This document shows, piece by piece, positions 1 through 13,159 of a DNA stretch of 64,000 nt (position 1 is its first letter; every line of letters begins with the position of its first letter). The stretch is taken from positions 3,206,169 to 3,270,168 of the forward strand of contig LR746276.1 in NCBI GenBank assembly GCA_902729315.2, in the 5' to 3' direction. Under the pieces are notes generated by a model, which was not told the origin of the DNA, did no database searches, and was given only the letters and a program-made list of their open reading frames with translations. The position numbers and the translations under genes were made by a program. This stretch comes from Spirodela intermedia. Lineage: Eukaryota; Streptophyta; Magnoliopsida; Alismatales; Araceae.

Positions 1-475
1 TTGTGTGTCATAAGATATTTCTGGCCTTGGTAAGAAGGCTACACCACCGCCCCTGTTTGATTCCACCTTGGCATCTCATCAAATAAATTATATATTTTAG
101 TTATCGGATAACGATGATGTCAATGCTATAAACGTGACAAGAAAACACCTCTGTCTCTCTGGCTGTTTATTCGGATGGCATCTTGTTTCAAACTAATCTG
201 CAACACGTAAAATATAGATGTAAGCCAAAAACATTCTCAAGTCACCTATCATCCAATTAAGTAGACAGTCAAAAGGATCGCACATAAATAACCGTATAAT
301 TCTAAAGTAAACGAGAATCGACATTTTTTCTTGAAGAAAAGTAATTGATTTTTAGAGATTTTTTGACTGGAGGTAATCTCCAATGGGGTTTTCGATTCTT
401 GTTTGATTAGTTTTTCTTGTTAATAATGGTTTCTCTTTACATTTTGTCTTAATTTACATCTACGTTTGATTCCAG

Positions 476-922
476 TGAGCATAAGCTACATCTGGGCTTT
501 CGCTTCATTTCAGTTTGCGGCCATTATCCTTTTTGCCCACATCTTCTACGACGTGGTAAGGAGTCAGCATTCATCCCCGAATCAAAGATATGGTAGGAGT
601 TCTGTCCTTCAAATTCAAGATCAATCTGACCTGTGTGCTTTCTTCATTATGCCTGCAGCTTGAAGTGGCCGCTGTTCTCTCTGTGCTCCTCTCCTCTTTC
701 ACTGGCTTTGGCATTTCCATCTGTGTCTCTTCTCTACTCATGGAGTTCCTGAGATGGAGGACCAGAAGGAGACTACGGGCCGCTGCTACCCTCTCCCAGA
801 ATGGCGGGCACAGACACCAAGCCCCACCCAGGGAGGACCTAGTGACCGAAGCTGCAGGCAGTGGCCATGGTCAGCAAGAAAGCGGAAGTCAGACTCAGCT
901 GTCTTCTTCGCAGCCAGGATAA
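476..922 (+). CDS. C-terminal two exons of an unassigned multi-pass membrane protein (5' part outside window)
   Basis: Two exons join cleanly. Exon A spans 476-555, after acceptor TTCCAG and before donor GTAAGG. Exon B spans 659-922, after acceptor CTGCAG, and ends in TAA. Exon A enters with one base of its first codon supplied upstream and leaves in phase 0. The joined peptide starts VSISYIWAFASFQFAAIIL, continues through a short loop (FYDVLEV) into a second hydrophobic stretch (AVLSVLLSSFTGFGISIC), then a basic FLRWRTRRRLR segment and a polar Ser/Gln-rich tail. This reads as the last two membrane helices and a cytosolic tail of a plant integral membrane protein. I recognise the general style but cannot name the family. 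Splice sites and hydrophobicity are seen directly; the topology is inferred. Earlier exons lie to the left of the window. Confidence 0.6.
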
Positions 923-2860
923 TCATTCCCTTACATGTACTGTCAGGAAGACAACCAGGGACCCAGGTTTCCAAGCTGAAGCTTTGGAAAACTGAATTCT
1001 AGATCAGAGTAAATTGTTATGGATGATTGGCCCTGGGGTTGAAGACCAGATTTCCGGATGATTTCGATTTATGCCCTGTTGATATTCTTCTTTCTGGTCA
1101 GAGATCAGAGTGTGCCAACCTTGTGCAGATCAGTGGGCAGGCGATGATCACCTGGACAAACTGAAGAATCATCTGCTGATCTGGGTATTGAAATGGGGTT
1201 ATGAACTACTGGAACCTGTGAATCGTCATATATAATTGTGGCTTCAGCGGACAAGTGTAGGCTGGAGTGGATATTCCTTTTTGATATATATTTTTTTAAA
1301 GGTGGAAGTTCCAAATCTGCTCCTTTGACTGAGTGAATTGTACTAGTCTTTTCTTGTTTTCACTGTGACCTCCAGGTTCAGAGAAACCCTCTTCCTGGCG
1401 CTCTTTTTCTCCTTGTGTTCTTGATGAAAACAAATCTTTTTGAATATCTTGATGCCAGCCATTTATGATTCTGAGATAACATTTGAGCTCTTGGACGTTG
1501 GCCCTTCTGTTAATTTTTTTAGGGTTAAAACCTGGGTAAACCTCATTACTAACTAACTGACAGTTAAAGCACCCTCATCGGAACTCATTAGAAGCTCTTC
1601 CATTTGACTATGTGGCATTCTCTCGCCATGTGACATCCTTCCTGAAATCCACATGGCATGATCCCACGGTTGCCATCAACACTTTAGGCATGGTGCATGC
1701 ACAATACATTTGCTGCTTTCAATTAACATTCCAACCACAGACTGCTGATGTCAAATAATTAGGGTATTTTGAAGAGGTTGTTAATATTATTGGAAAAGAC
1801 TCGCGGTTATTGCTACATAATATTTATGGGAGATGAAAAAACAAGAAATTCCAAAGTATTGATATTAAATTTGATATTAAGCTTAAAAGATGCACTAACC
1901 TGTCCCTCCAGAAATGTGAGAATCTTGCAGATAATGAAAAGAATGTGGTCGCTTGTTTTCTTTAGAATGCTATTTGCTAAAATAAGTTTAACCATGGTAG
2001 GTCCTTTGTCTTTTTTGTCTTTTGCTATTTTCCTTCACATGGTCAATGAGGATAAAATGGTGGTTCAGTTCCCTACATTCATTTTAGTGAAAAAGCATAA
2101 GAACAAGAATATGGGAGGGAGATAGTGATGGAGAGGAAGAGATTTAGCTATGAAAACATTCATAGTGTCTTATGACTTGGGCTAACAGGTAGATGAATCC
2201 CCTTCAGAATTGTACCTTTGTCACCACTATTGGATTGAAGGTAAGAGGGATCACAAGCAGAATAGATACACAAAACCTTTTAACTTCCAACTTTTAAGGG
2301 CCTATGCCTCCATGTTCTAAGGAAGATTTTTCAAACAATTTTTAAGGTTTGTATTTTTTACTTATAAATAATTATTCCTGAAGAGAAATTTTAGGATTTG
2401 ACGCTTGTGTTGATTAAACACAGAACTGATTTTGAAGTTCTAGATTTTCAAGCTAGCATAAAGTGTCTAATAGTAGGAGGTCAAAGATTCTGAGTAATGA
2501 CTGATCCAGCACTTTTTTTTATTGAGTGCACTAAGGGAGAGAAGCTGAAATAAACAGAGCTGGCCTTAAAAGAGTGGAGAAGGGAGGGATCTAAATCACC
2601 ACAAGAACATTGATGCATTGTCATTTTCATGAAATAGAATCGACTCACTGATCCTAGACTACACATTGTGTTGATACCTAGCTCATGGATTCATGTACTG
2701 ATCATATGACCTACTCATCAAATGCCTTTTTCATATCATCTTCTTGCCCAAATAATACAAATATAGTCACAACTAAAGATTCTTTAATTACTGTAGCATA
2801 TGCAATTAATATTAAACTTTAACTCTTTTATGACCTTAAGAAATATTTTTCATATCCCTA
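923..2860. other. 3' UTR of the membrane-protein gene, then intergenic DNA without a gene
   Basis: The first few hundred bases after the stop at 922 are probably 3' UTR; no poly(A) site was fixed. The rest is AT-rich. The ORFs at 1105-1314, 1769-2125 and 2481-2666 have no recognisable domain, no splice partners and the composition of random AT-rich DNA. Confidence 0.5.
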
Positions 2861-2875
2861 GATTATCCACAAACC

Positions 2876-5800
2876 TTGGTCTATCTAAATCCTAATCAAG
2901 ATTTACATAGCACGGTAATTTTTCATGATAATCATTATTTATTTTATGACAAAGAATCAATGAAGATTGGATATGTTAGAGAAGTAGATGAAACTTTATA
3001 TCTTGATGCATCGAGTCAGCCAAACATTACAAAGAGTAATTTATTTTTTGAACTTAGTTCATTCAAAAAAAGAAAATTTAAGTTCACCATCACAAAATTA
3101 GACATCTATCACATAGGGCTATTAGAGTTATATTTCGTTTGGTATTTCAGAACCTAAGTGTTGAAGATTTTAATTGTGACATTTTTTAACTTACAAAATA
3201 TAAACATGTATCTTTTCCAGTTAGTAATAAAAAAGTTGTATTTATTTCCTTTATATTCATAGTAATATTTGGGGTGCTTCAATCATTTTGAATGTCTCTG
3301 AGCTAAATATTTTCTAATATTCGTTAATGATTTTACTTATGTTACTTCAAATTTTCTACTCAAACAAAAAAAATAAAATTTGGAGTCAATTTTTTACTGA
3401 TGTCTGTATTATTCTCCCAAAGTTTTGCTTTATAACTAAGAATCAATTTGGAGTCAATGTAAATAGGTTACATAATGGTAAGGATTATTTCAATCAATGT
3501 ATAACTTTGTACTTTAAAAAAAAGAAGTATCGGTGTCATTATATGTCAATAACATTAAGTTTTAGCCTGCACTAGGATAAAAAGGGAGGATTTAATCAAT
3601 CAACTTATATTTTTCTCAAATAGAAATTCTAGTGATGAGGTTGAATGGTATTCTTCTTATAATCTTTGGTTCTCTAGATCCTAAGATGAAGAAATGTGAA
3701 ACCAAGATATTTTTATGATAGTTTGACTCCAGAAAATAATTTCTATTTTTGGGTTCCACTAAGATCAAGAGTTTTGATCACAACCATTGATTATATGATT
3801 CAACTCCCATAGAATTTCACCCTAAAAATTTCTTCTAAATTCACACCATTAGGAGGCCAACAACTATTTAAAAAGAATGTACATGTGAGTGATTAAATAA
3901 AACTTTAATCTTAAGTTTATCTTACAATAAATATGAAATGACTTCATTGTTGGTTGATTTTCAGAGAATGATCTCTTTAAAAGCTAATTAAATTTCAATG
4001 ATGATGACAAAGCTTGATAACTTGATTTAGTTGTCCTCTTCTTGATAGATTTCTAATCATTGATGGAACTCTTCAAGGTTCGAACAAGTCGAGGTAGGTA
4101 CTTCAATCCCCAAGTAATACTCATTGATTTAATATTTTTGAGCAGCTTGACTTGCTAGCTCCATCCTCATGATTTCTCATTTGATTTTTTTGTGCATAAA
4201 ACTTAATACAAAGTTTGAGGTTGTTGAGAAAATAAGGATAATATTCTTTGTTAATATGACATTTAGAAAATAATTGTAGTTATAGTAAAATCTCATACAA
4301 AATTCTTCCCAAGTTTATGTGAGTTTTTCAACTTATATTTTCTCTAAAATAAGATTAATTCAAACAGCTGAGAGATTAATACAATATATCATTTATATAG
4401 TCTAAATATCTTCTAATGGAAGAAATATGTGATTCTCTTAATACTTAACATTCATATTTGAATCATGCTGGCTCATATCAATCTACTAACGATTCAATAT
4501 TGTGAGTCTCTACATGATAATATATACCTCATTAAAACTGGATAAAACAATCAAAACTGATTTTCATCAACTCAAAAAAAATACGATGTCTAATAAGACA
4601 TCTTGAGCGATGATCTTAATATTTTTAATCATGATTTTGGTGATTCAAATAATTAACATGAATTTCAATATATATTTGATAATGTTCAAAAAATCATATT
4701 TGACATAAATAACTAGTGTAAATATATTCTAATTAATTATATGTCAAAACATTTCGAAACTGATAATGTAAAAGTTTTCATAGTTAATTGAGTAGCTATC
4801 GTACTCATATTTTACTTCACAAAGTTTCATTGTGCCTTAATTACTCAAGTCTTAATTACACATAGATAACTTAGTAATTTTCATAGCAATACACAAAATA
4901 ATAATTTCACATTATGAAATCAATCAATTAAATAAGTTTAGCATCATGGGTCTCGAATTTAATAAAGTCTCATCTTAATATTTAATGATATTAATTTGAA
5001 TTATATTTGAATAATTATATTTAATGATATATTTAGCCTCATATCTTGCATATTTGGAACTAGACTTAATTCAATATTTTCAATTGATCTTATATTTTTT
5101 TGTAATCATTAAAATATCAAGTATTTAATACTCCAAAAAATACACCACAACAAAAGAGAGTAGCCAATAGAAGAAGTCATCTACTTGAGGTAATCCAAAT
5201 CTTTTTTTCTAAAACAATGTGCTTTAATCTTTTTGGGAGAATTAATTTTACTACCACTCATCTCATAAATCACATGCCTTCTAGAGTCTTAGGATTCAAG
5301 TCTAATAAGAATATTTTTATTTTTCTATTTATAAATAGAAATAATCAAGTCTCTAAGATATCTAGGTGTGTACCATTTGTTCATGCGCATAGTTAATAGA
5401 TGAGGAAATTAGATCTGAAGGTGTTAGAATGTCTCTCTGTAGGATATTCTTCAACTCATAAAGGGTATAAATGTTATCACCCTTCATCGAATAAATTATT
5501 TGTATCAGCTAATATCACTTTCAATTAATAGTCTTATTTCATCACACATTATATTCAAGTGGAGAGTTCAATCAATGAAGATAAGGATGATAATTTCCTA
5601 TTTCACATGTCATCACTTCCTATGTATTCTTTTATTACTTTTCTTAAACTTGTATGAGTCCATGTCAAATTGTTTGAAACTCTAAATAATTCTCAAGAAA
5701 ATATTTTTGTCAAATTATTTTTAATGAAGAAGATAGATGTTCTTGAATTTGCATATTCTTGACAATTTAACATAGTTCTAAAAAATGAGGTACCAATTTT

Positions 5801-6860
5801 TAATCCTCCATTGCAACTTGAAACTGAATCCAAGTGAACAATGATAATGAGGATCCTCCTATTGCCATTAGGAAAAGAACTAGCATGCACAAAATGATTT
5901 TTATACCCTCTTGAACACATCATGTCCTATAAATATTTTTCACTATCTTCTTGAGGCTTTCTTGTTAGTTCAAACACCATCGTTATCCTTCTCATCTTAT
6001 TTGAAGCTTATTTAAAAAGAAATGGAAACAGCATTTTCAAATCTCAATAGAAGTATGTTACTAATCTTTGTGTAGAAATAAGCAAAGTTGCATGTAAACT
6101 AATAAATACTTTGATTCGAGTCTCTAGATTGAAAAAGACAAAAGAGGATCTTGTTTTAGATAGGGAGATGTATAAATATCTAGTAATAGGACTTATTTAT
6201 CTTTCTCATAAAAGACAAAAATATTATATGCAGTTAGTGTAATTAAAAAATTCATATACAAACCAAAGAAATTTCACTAACAAACATTTCATTTACTACA
6301 ATGTCTATAAAAGGGAAACTAAGAAAATGTGTTCTACTTCAGAGAAATAGAGGATTAGTACCTGAGGCATATATAGATGTCAATTTTGTAAAGTTAATGG
6401 TTGATAAGAGATGAACCTCTAGATATTGCACCTTTCTTCACAATAATCTCACATTGTGGTGAAGTAAAAATAAAATGTGGTGGCATGATTAGATGTAGAG
6501 GTTGAATTTTGAATAATAACTCACAGACTGTGTGAACCATTTTTGGTTGAAGACCATCTTAGAAGGTCTAAAAATTTATTGGAAGGATCTAATGATACTC
6601 TATTGTGAGAGCAAGTCTATACAATCAACATAACTCATGGTCAAATCCAACATAATCAAACAAAGCATATCAAAATAAATAGACAATTCATCAGGAAAAA
6701 GTTAGAGAGTGATTTGATTTGCATACTCATGTGACTACATCTGACCAACTTGTGGATGCACTTTCTATGGGATTAAGTAATTTATTATTTCAGGGTATTA
6801 TTCCCAAACTAGGAATTGAGAATATCTATTCACCAATTTTAGGTGGAGTGTAGGAATGAA
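2876..6860 (+). mobile_element. Decayed Ty1/copia retrotransposon relic
   Basis: Three separated islands read like copia pol in order. At 2876-3050 a peptide with VIFHDNHYLFYDKES, KIGYVREVDETLYLD resembles the GAG-pre-integrase domain. At about 5230-5330 a stretch reading THLINHMPSRVLGFKS matches the integrase core motif usually seen as YLINRMPS. At about 6365-6850 the RNase H region is recognisable: a degenerate T/S-x-GYC block, then a DNK-like block (YCESKS), KQSISK, and a terminal block LVDALSMGLSNLLFQ ending GIENIYSPILGGV and a stop at about 6850. Every island is broken by stops and frame changes, and 3170-5200 holds nothing recognisable, so there is probably an unidentified insertion inside. 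No LTR pair was found. Domain identity is from known copia motifs; the element is dead. Confidence 0.6.
3170..5190. other. AT-rich stretch inside the copia relic, no gene seen
   Basis: About 2 kb at very high A+T with no convincing coding signal on either strand. It separates the pre-integrase and integrase parts of the copia relic, so it is probably an insertion or eroded pol sequence. I could not find its ends. Confidence 0.4.
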
Positions 6861-8405
6861 TATATATTTGGGAGTTCGGTTCTTAGTAAAATCATTTCCT
6901 AAGTTGCCCAGCACTTTTGTTGGACTTGAATCTAACCATCAGAAAAATAAGTATTTGATGAAAATTAAACATAATTTTCTTACATAGAGTAAAATAGTAA
7001 TGTAAAAATGACACAAATTAAGGGACTAGATCAACTATTTTTTACCATATTCTCCTCCTAGAATGATTTCCTAAAGAGAAATGGCAATATGAGAAAACTT
7101 CTCAATTATAAGAAAAGACTATAAAGAGTTTGTTAATGGGATTCAAGAGGAAGAAGCCATCAACTTGCACAATGAGACTTAGGAAGAAATGAAAACACTT
7201 AAAAGAGTGGAACAAAAAGAAAGTGACAAAACAAAGGCTGAAGATAAATGACTATTGTAAATGATGAGTAGACTTTGGTGAAAAGAAGATGAAGAATCCT
7301 CACAATAAAGAAGTGTCACATAATATGAACACATTATTCCTTGTCAAAATTCTAATAAATTTCAAAGACTAAAAATAATTCTAGTCCACAACAAAACTAT
7401 TATAGTAATGTGTAGAAAGTTAAAACATAAAATGATGAAATTAAAATCAAATACTTTGGTCTTTCTATGATGGTGCACAAAGAATGGAATATTGAAAAGA
7501 CATCATCATTATGTTTGGCCACAACTTAAATGATGAGAGTCACTAGTTTATGCTCAATAATCTTTTTAAAACTATTAACACTATAGACTAAAGTAAAGAA
7601 AATTAAAGTCATCAGATGTTTCTTTGTTGAGAGGGAAATAAGAACTAATATACATTGGCCAAGATGGAGAGGGAATGAAAAAAAGAGTATGGTCTTATTA
7701 AATTAACATAGCATTCTTCAAAAATGCCACATAAGGAAATATCGAGTCTTTTAAAAGGTAAATGGTAAGAAGCAACTGCTACAATAGAGTGGTAAATTGA
7801 ATTGTTGTGCCTATAATCTCCCTCATTAAAAGAAATAAATTGACAATAATGAATCTGTTGACACATAAAATTGGAGAAAGCAGATGATTTAGGCAAAAGT
7901 AGGTCAATTGTATAAAAGGATCATCTTTTTCTAATAGATTTATCAATCTACATATACCTTTCAAGGATAGAAATTTCCAAATAATGAAGGATGAATTTTT
8001 ATGTACATTAATTCATTCCTAAAAAAAGAGATGAACAAATGTGACATTACTAAATATACTAACAAAGACACATAAAATAAAATTAATTGAAATGTAATTT
8101 TTTTTATAAAAATAGAGCTTTTAAGTTAACTATCAAACCATATGTTAAGATATTTGAAAGGAGAGTAAGAAAACCAAGAGGCAAACATGTGTAGAATAAA
8201 GCTTCTCTTGTCAAGATCAATTTTTTTCTTTATACTATACTAATCCAAAGATTCTCCAATTCTGTTTTGGAGAACTTTGATGGGTCATATGTTATGTGAA
8301 ATATTGTGGAAAAGCATGTACCTTATTTTCCTGACTTTTCAAAATATGCTACTCAATATTCACACTAGACTATTGATTTTCTCTTGTTGGGTGAAGGTGG
8401 AAATC
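6861..8405. other. AT-rich spacer between the copia relic and the gypsy element
   Basis: No gene is supported. The short ORFs at 7645-7964 (-) are AT-rich and without domains. The sequence just before 8406 (around 8390) resembles the tail of the gypsy coding region at about 17670-17687, which hints at an older related fragment here. Confidence 0.35.
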
Positions 8406-9067
8406 TGATGTAACCCAAAACATAAGTTGAAGTTTCAACTTCGAATTTAGGCCCACTTATCATAAATTTGAGTCATAAAGTAAAAAGTGCTAAAAAGAGG
8501 GCAAACATAAAAATATAATATTTTATTTTCTACTTTATGTCTTTTCATTTCTAAAAAGTACTTTTATCTCTTTCCTCCTAGAAGGGACTTTAATGTAGTT
8601 CAACATCTACTTAAGATCTGTTCAAGATCTTTGATTGGTAGAGTTTGTATTTAAGTTTGTTCAATATATTTATCTATTAGAGTCTATTTCAGGTCATTTC
8701 AAAGTTAGTTAGAATATTTTCAAATGATTTGTCTAAGATCTTAGTTTGTCAAAGTCTTTTGGGTTAATTTAGAGTTAATCAAACTCTATCCCTAAGATTT
8801 ATCAAGATCCTCTTTTTGGGAGCACTCCACCTCTTTTCTAGGCTTATATAAAGGCCCTTATTGTAACTTGAGGTGTTCACTTTTTTAGTTGAATCAGTTT
8901 ATCTATTGTGAGAATTTTTTCCTTTTGCTTGTGGATTCAAGTACCTCCTTGTGGATTTAAGGGTTGAAGACTCTGAGTATGTGAATTTAGAGGTTAGTTT
9001 CTTCTCTAAGATTTGAGCTTTGTGGATTCAAACACGTATCTTGTTTATCTTCTGCATTATTGCTGCA
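8406..9067 (+). repeat. 5' LTR of the gypsy element
   Basis: It aligns by eye over its length with 17688-18369, for instance GGGACTTTAATGT, GCTTATATAAAGGCCC and TTAGTTGAA(T/C)CA. It starts TGATGTAAC and ends TGCTGCA. A TATA box (TTATATAAAGGCC, about 8845) lies in the last third, as expected for the U3/R junction. Divergence from the 3' copy is obvious, so insertion is old. Confidence 0.75.
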
Positions 9068-9445
9068 TTAATTGGTATCAAAACTAGTCAACATTCCAAT
9101 AAAAAAAAATGTCATGAGGTAAATCTGCTCATATTGGTGATGATAATTCTCTTGAAGTATACCATTTCTCAAAATCAGATTTTATTACATTTCAAGATCA
9201 AATAGATAAAAAAATTGATGATATTAGTGAAATCTTGAAATAATTCCTGACAGTAGTAAGTACATTAGAGAGTCATTCATGTCCTCCAAGAGATCATAAA
9301 ATTAGACATATTCAAAAAGTCACTCATGTTGAATTTTCATTAGATACTCATTGTACTTCTAGTTCTACAAGTTCTAAATGAAGATTTAAAGAAGATAATT
9401 TTCAAAATTTTCTTATGAATATTGACTCATTGATAATATCAAATA

Positions 9446-10945
9446 TGTAGTGATAATTACATGTTTTTATGTTTTAATTAAACATTTATATTTTTATGGG
9501 CATGGTAATTATCACTTACTTTTGATTAAAATGTAATAAACATGTATTATTTATCTAGCCCTTATTTTGGGTATTTATTGGCTTGTGAACTAACCCCACT
9601 TGATCCTTTTAAATCAAGTAGATCATTCTCACATTTTTCTTATTTTATTGAATTCAGGGCCTAGATAGATTGGATATTAAATGTGGAGGAGAGAAGCAGC
9701 CAACCCACGTCCAAGGCCGAACAAGAAAGGCCCAAATCCGAAATTAAAGAGAGGCCACACATCGTGGGTTTCTCATTTTGAGAAATTAAGACCCCTATTT
9801 ATACTCTCTTTCTCCCTCATTGTAAGGCATCCCTGATTCTGTCTCAAACTCTATGTTGGCGGCCTTAGTGCAGTAGTTTCTTGGATCCACTCTCTCCCTT
9901 GAGTGTCAGGTTGAGTGACGAAGCGGACCAGATCATCTGATTTGGAGAAAGGAGATTACTACCTAGGCCAGAAATGGTGTGACACCAGAGGAACGAACAA
10001 TCTCCCGAAGATTCACCTTCTTCATTTGATTTCGCTGGTTTGGTTACCACTGGTGTGAGAACCAAGATCCAGAGCTTTCCAACGCCGCAAACCACACCCA
10101 AAATTTCGTTCTGAAGAAAAAGTTACAGATGAAACATTCTGCCTCTCGCCTGCGCGTTATTGCCCATACGTCTGCTGCCCGCGCGCTCGTTCGCCCGCTT
10201 ACTGATTGCTGCCCGCGTGCTCGCCCGCCGCTTGCTGACTGCTGCCCCGTGCACTCGTTCGGCCGCTCACTGACGCGTCACTGACCGCGTGAAGCTCGCG
10301 GACGGGTGACCGCCTGCGTACCGCTCGCAGGAGTGTCCTCACCCGTGTGCCATTCTCAGGCGCATCATCGTCTGTGTGACGCTCGCTGAAGTGCATCGCT
10401 CGCGCGAAGCTTGCTGACTGACCGTGTGAAGCTCGCGGACACGTGACCGCCCGCATACTGTTTGCAGGAGCGTCCTCACCCGTGCGCCATTCTCCGGCGC
10501 ATCATCGTCTGTGCGACGCTCGCCAACGCGCATCGCACGCACGACGCTTGCTGACGCGTCACCGCCACGCCACGCTCACTGACGCATGACCGCCTGTGCA
10601 CCGTTTGCAGGCGCGTCACTGTTCGTGCACCGTTGCCAGTGCATCTCTACCCGCGCACCGCCCGCCGACACATCACCGCTCGTGCGTTCATCGCCTGTGC
10701 GCTCTGTGTCCATCGTCGGTGCCGCCGGAGCGCTGGTTAAAGTAAAGTTATTCTGATTTTAGGGTTTCCTTCTTATTACAAAATAAAATAAATTAAAATA
10801 TTAATATTAATATAAAATTACTAAAAAAAATCTCCGATTAATTCCTGGCTCTTTGTGGTTTGACTCTTACTCAGTTATACTTTGTGAGGTTAAATATTAT
10901 AAAATTTTGTTGCTGAATCTAAAATCTACAATGATTATTACCACA
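9446..10945. mobile_element. Probable solo LTR or LTR-like element nested in the gypsy gag region
   Basis: It lies between gag pieces of the gypsy element. Its ends are an imperfect inverted pair: it starts TGTAGTGATAATTAC, and its reverse complement from the other end starts TGTGGTAATAATCA. Inside are a TATA-like TATTTATACTC (about 9789), a downstream block of moderate GC, a very GC-rich repeat block (10140-10730) and an AT-rich tail. That profile suits a U3-R-U5 of about 1.5 kb. No target duplication was found, so the ends are provisional. A related but shorter element seems to lie at about 14200-14985; both share a block reading roughly CCCACTTGA...AAATCAAGT. Confidence 0.45.
10140..10730. 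repeat. GC-rich tandem minisatellite-like block
   Basis: A very GC-rich island in AT-rich surroundings, made of degenerate repeats around GCTCGC, GACGCGTCA and GCCCGC. The clearest unit is about 137 bp: a copy starting at 10283 is followed by a second starting at 10420, both reading GACCG(C/T)GTGAAGCTCGCGG. Overlapping minus-strand ORFs here are by-products of the repeat and GC bias. Confidence 0.7.
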
Positions 10946-11059
10946 TTTTCTAGATAATCACTTATCATGTTTTAATGACCATTTGAAGTTTTGAAGAGTT
11001 TTTAAATTGATGAGTTGAAGTAGAATGATTTTTTGAATATATGAAATCTTATGATGAAA

Positions 11060-13150
11060 AATAAGTGATGTGCACTTGTCGTTGTGTTTAAATGCATACT
11101 ATTTAATAATATTTATAACTAAAACTTAATAAAATATTAGTGTAGAAGTAAATCTCAAGTGAATACAAAGAGATTGATTAATCTATTATGAAAATTAATT
11201 AATTTTATATATAAAGTGATTTTAATATTTTATCAATATTTAACAGAAATAATAAAATAAAAAGGTGAGGTGAGAAGAATAAAAGAAGAGAAAGGGAGAA
11301 AGGAAAGAGGAAAAGAGAAAGAGAAGAGATCTCACAAAGGACAAGAGAAGAAATCTCTCGCAAAAGAGAGAGAAAGGGAGATGAGAAAATCTCACGTGAG
11401 ACAGAGAGAGAGAGAAAAGTATCACAATAGAAAGAGAAGGAGAGAGAGAGAGATCAATCAAGAGAGAGAAAAAAAGGAAATCTCTCTCGAGAGAGGGAGA
11501 GAAAAGGAGAGATCTCACAAGAGATGAAGAAAGAAGAGGAGTCTCACAAGAGAGGGAGAGAGAGAAATAAAATGATAATAAAGAAAGAGAGAAATATAGT
11601 AATCTATTTTCATAGTGACCATTATTCTTGGACAAATGTGTGTTTGAAAATTCACACACATGACATGAGGTCAGCCATGAATGTCTTTAATTTGTTTTAA
11701 CTATTGAATGCTCATTAATCAGTCTTTACTTTCGCAGAATATGAATAGAAAATAGAAAAAATATTAATTATTCACAAAATATCAAGAACATGAATACATT
11801 GAGATTTGACTATAAAATTAATATAAAATAAGTTAAAAATAATCTTAGCTTAATATTAGATGAGTTTTGGAGGATTCAAAAGAAGAATGAAGATCATTCA
11901 TCAAGTTTTGAATTAATTCTACTCATTTCAATTGAAACATGTATAAAATAAAAATAACTTACCGTATAATATAAATGAATGACAAAAGTAGGTAAATAAA
12001 TACTAAAAATAGGAAATAAATTATTGGCCAAGTTTAGTCTACCTCCTAGGTAACTAGAGACACTAGTGTGGTGGCTTGGTTTCATTCAGATGTGCCACAC
12101 CACGTCAAAAGTCGCAGAAGTATTATCCGAAAGCATTGTGCTGCTTGCTAGAGAGATCCGTTGAAAGGAGGGGTTGACCACATTGTCATTGTCATATGGG
12201 GGGAGAAGGGAAGAACTAACCACTCGTTGGAGGCCTTGAGTGTAGTTAGGAAGGAAGGAAGGAATGAATTTACTAATCATCGGAGATGTTGATTATGCAA
12301 AAGTAAGGAAGAACGGATTATTGTATTCATAATTGTCATCAAAATTTTAAAGATAATTAATATTATCTTTTTTACCAAATAATAATTAATTATTATCTTT
12401 ATATCCTTACTAGTGATACGTGTGAGGACTTAACTTCCTGGTATCATGGCACTTCGTGAGCTGCTTGATCAAATGTGCTTGGTCACATGGCATGCTGACC
12501 GACATAGGATCAACCCACCATGGACCTTTGCCAATTGGAAACTTAAGTCTCTAGTACTATAGCGCCTCTTTAGCTGTCGAATCATCATTTAAGGCCACAT
12601 TCATGCTGAGCATCATCGGATTTGTGAACCGTCAATAGATTACTTTACGCATCTAGTATCGCAACATCTCTCTCACTGCACGATCTAGCTTATCTAATGA
12701 CGTGGCTCACTGAATATTGCTAAATCACACTGTGCTCTAGATGGCTGCCTTAAGACACATGAAAACATTTAGTCCCACATCAGAAATATTTTGAGGCATG
12801 GACCGAATATAAATCAAAGCTATTGTCTCTCATTAGAGATCCTTTCTCTCAAAATAAAATAATGCCTAGGATTATCAGGGGAGTGAGGCACACGTGCAAA
12901 GCGAATCCTTTGCCACTCAAGCCTAGCTCATGGCTCCCCCATCTAAGTCTATCCACTCGATTGTAGCGCCCCTCTAGGTCAACTTCCGAGTGCCTATGTT
13001 TATTAATTGAAGGGTGGAGCCTATGCTTGGTGGGATCAATGACAAACCACACGTATGAGGTTAGGCAAAGAACCTATATGATCATGAGAGAAAATGAATA
13101 AACTTTTGAAATCTCATTTTCTACCCCTATATTATGAACAAATTTTATAT
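11060..13150. other. Composite nested insertion(s) in the gypsy element, not resolved
   Basis: About 11080-11200 resembles the reverse complement of the U5 end of Athila/Tat-type LTRs (TGTCGTTGTGTTTAAATGCA, then GATTGATTAATCTATT). It is followed by a long purine-only tract (11258-11600). From about 12420 to 13140 a mixed-composition segment contains TAGTCCCACATC, a phrase common in plant LTRs near the promoter. No ORF with a known domain and no target duplications were found. Confidence 0.35.
11258..11600. repeat. Low-complexity purine (AG-rich) tract
   Basis: More than 300 bases of almost pure purine on the + strand, with runs of GAGA, GAAAG and AAGAG interrupted only by short TCTCAC and TCTCTC pieces. 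The two long ORFs that overlap it (one per strand) are low-complexity artefacts rich in Ser/Leu/Phe or Glu/Arg/Lys. Confidence 0.85.
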
Positions 13151-13159
13151 CAATAATAT

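Noticed and set aside
1-40. Additional exon of the left membrane-protein gene ending before GTAAGA at 30
   Set aside because: The frame needed to join exon 476 (one split base) meets TAA at 11-13 and too little sequence remains to judge.
11240-11659. 139-codon Ser/Leu/Phe-rich ORF
   Set aside because: Reverse reading of a purine-only low-complexity tract.
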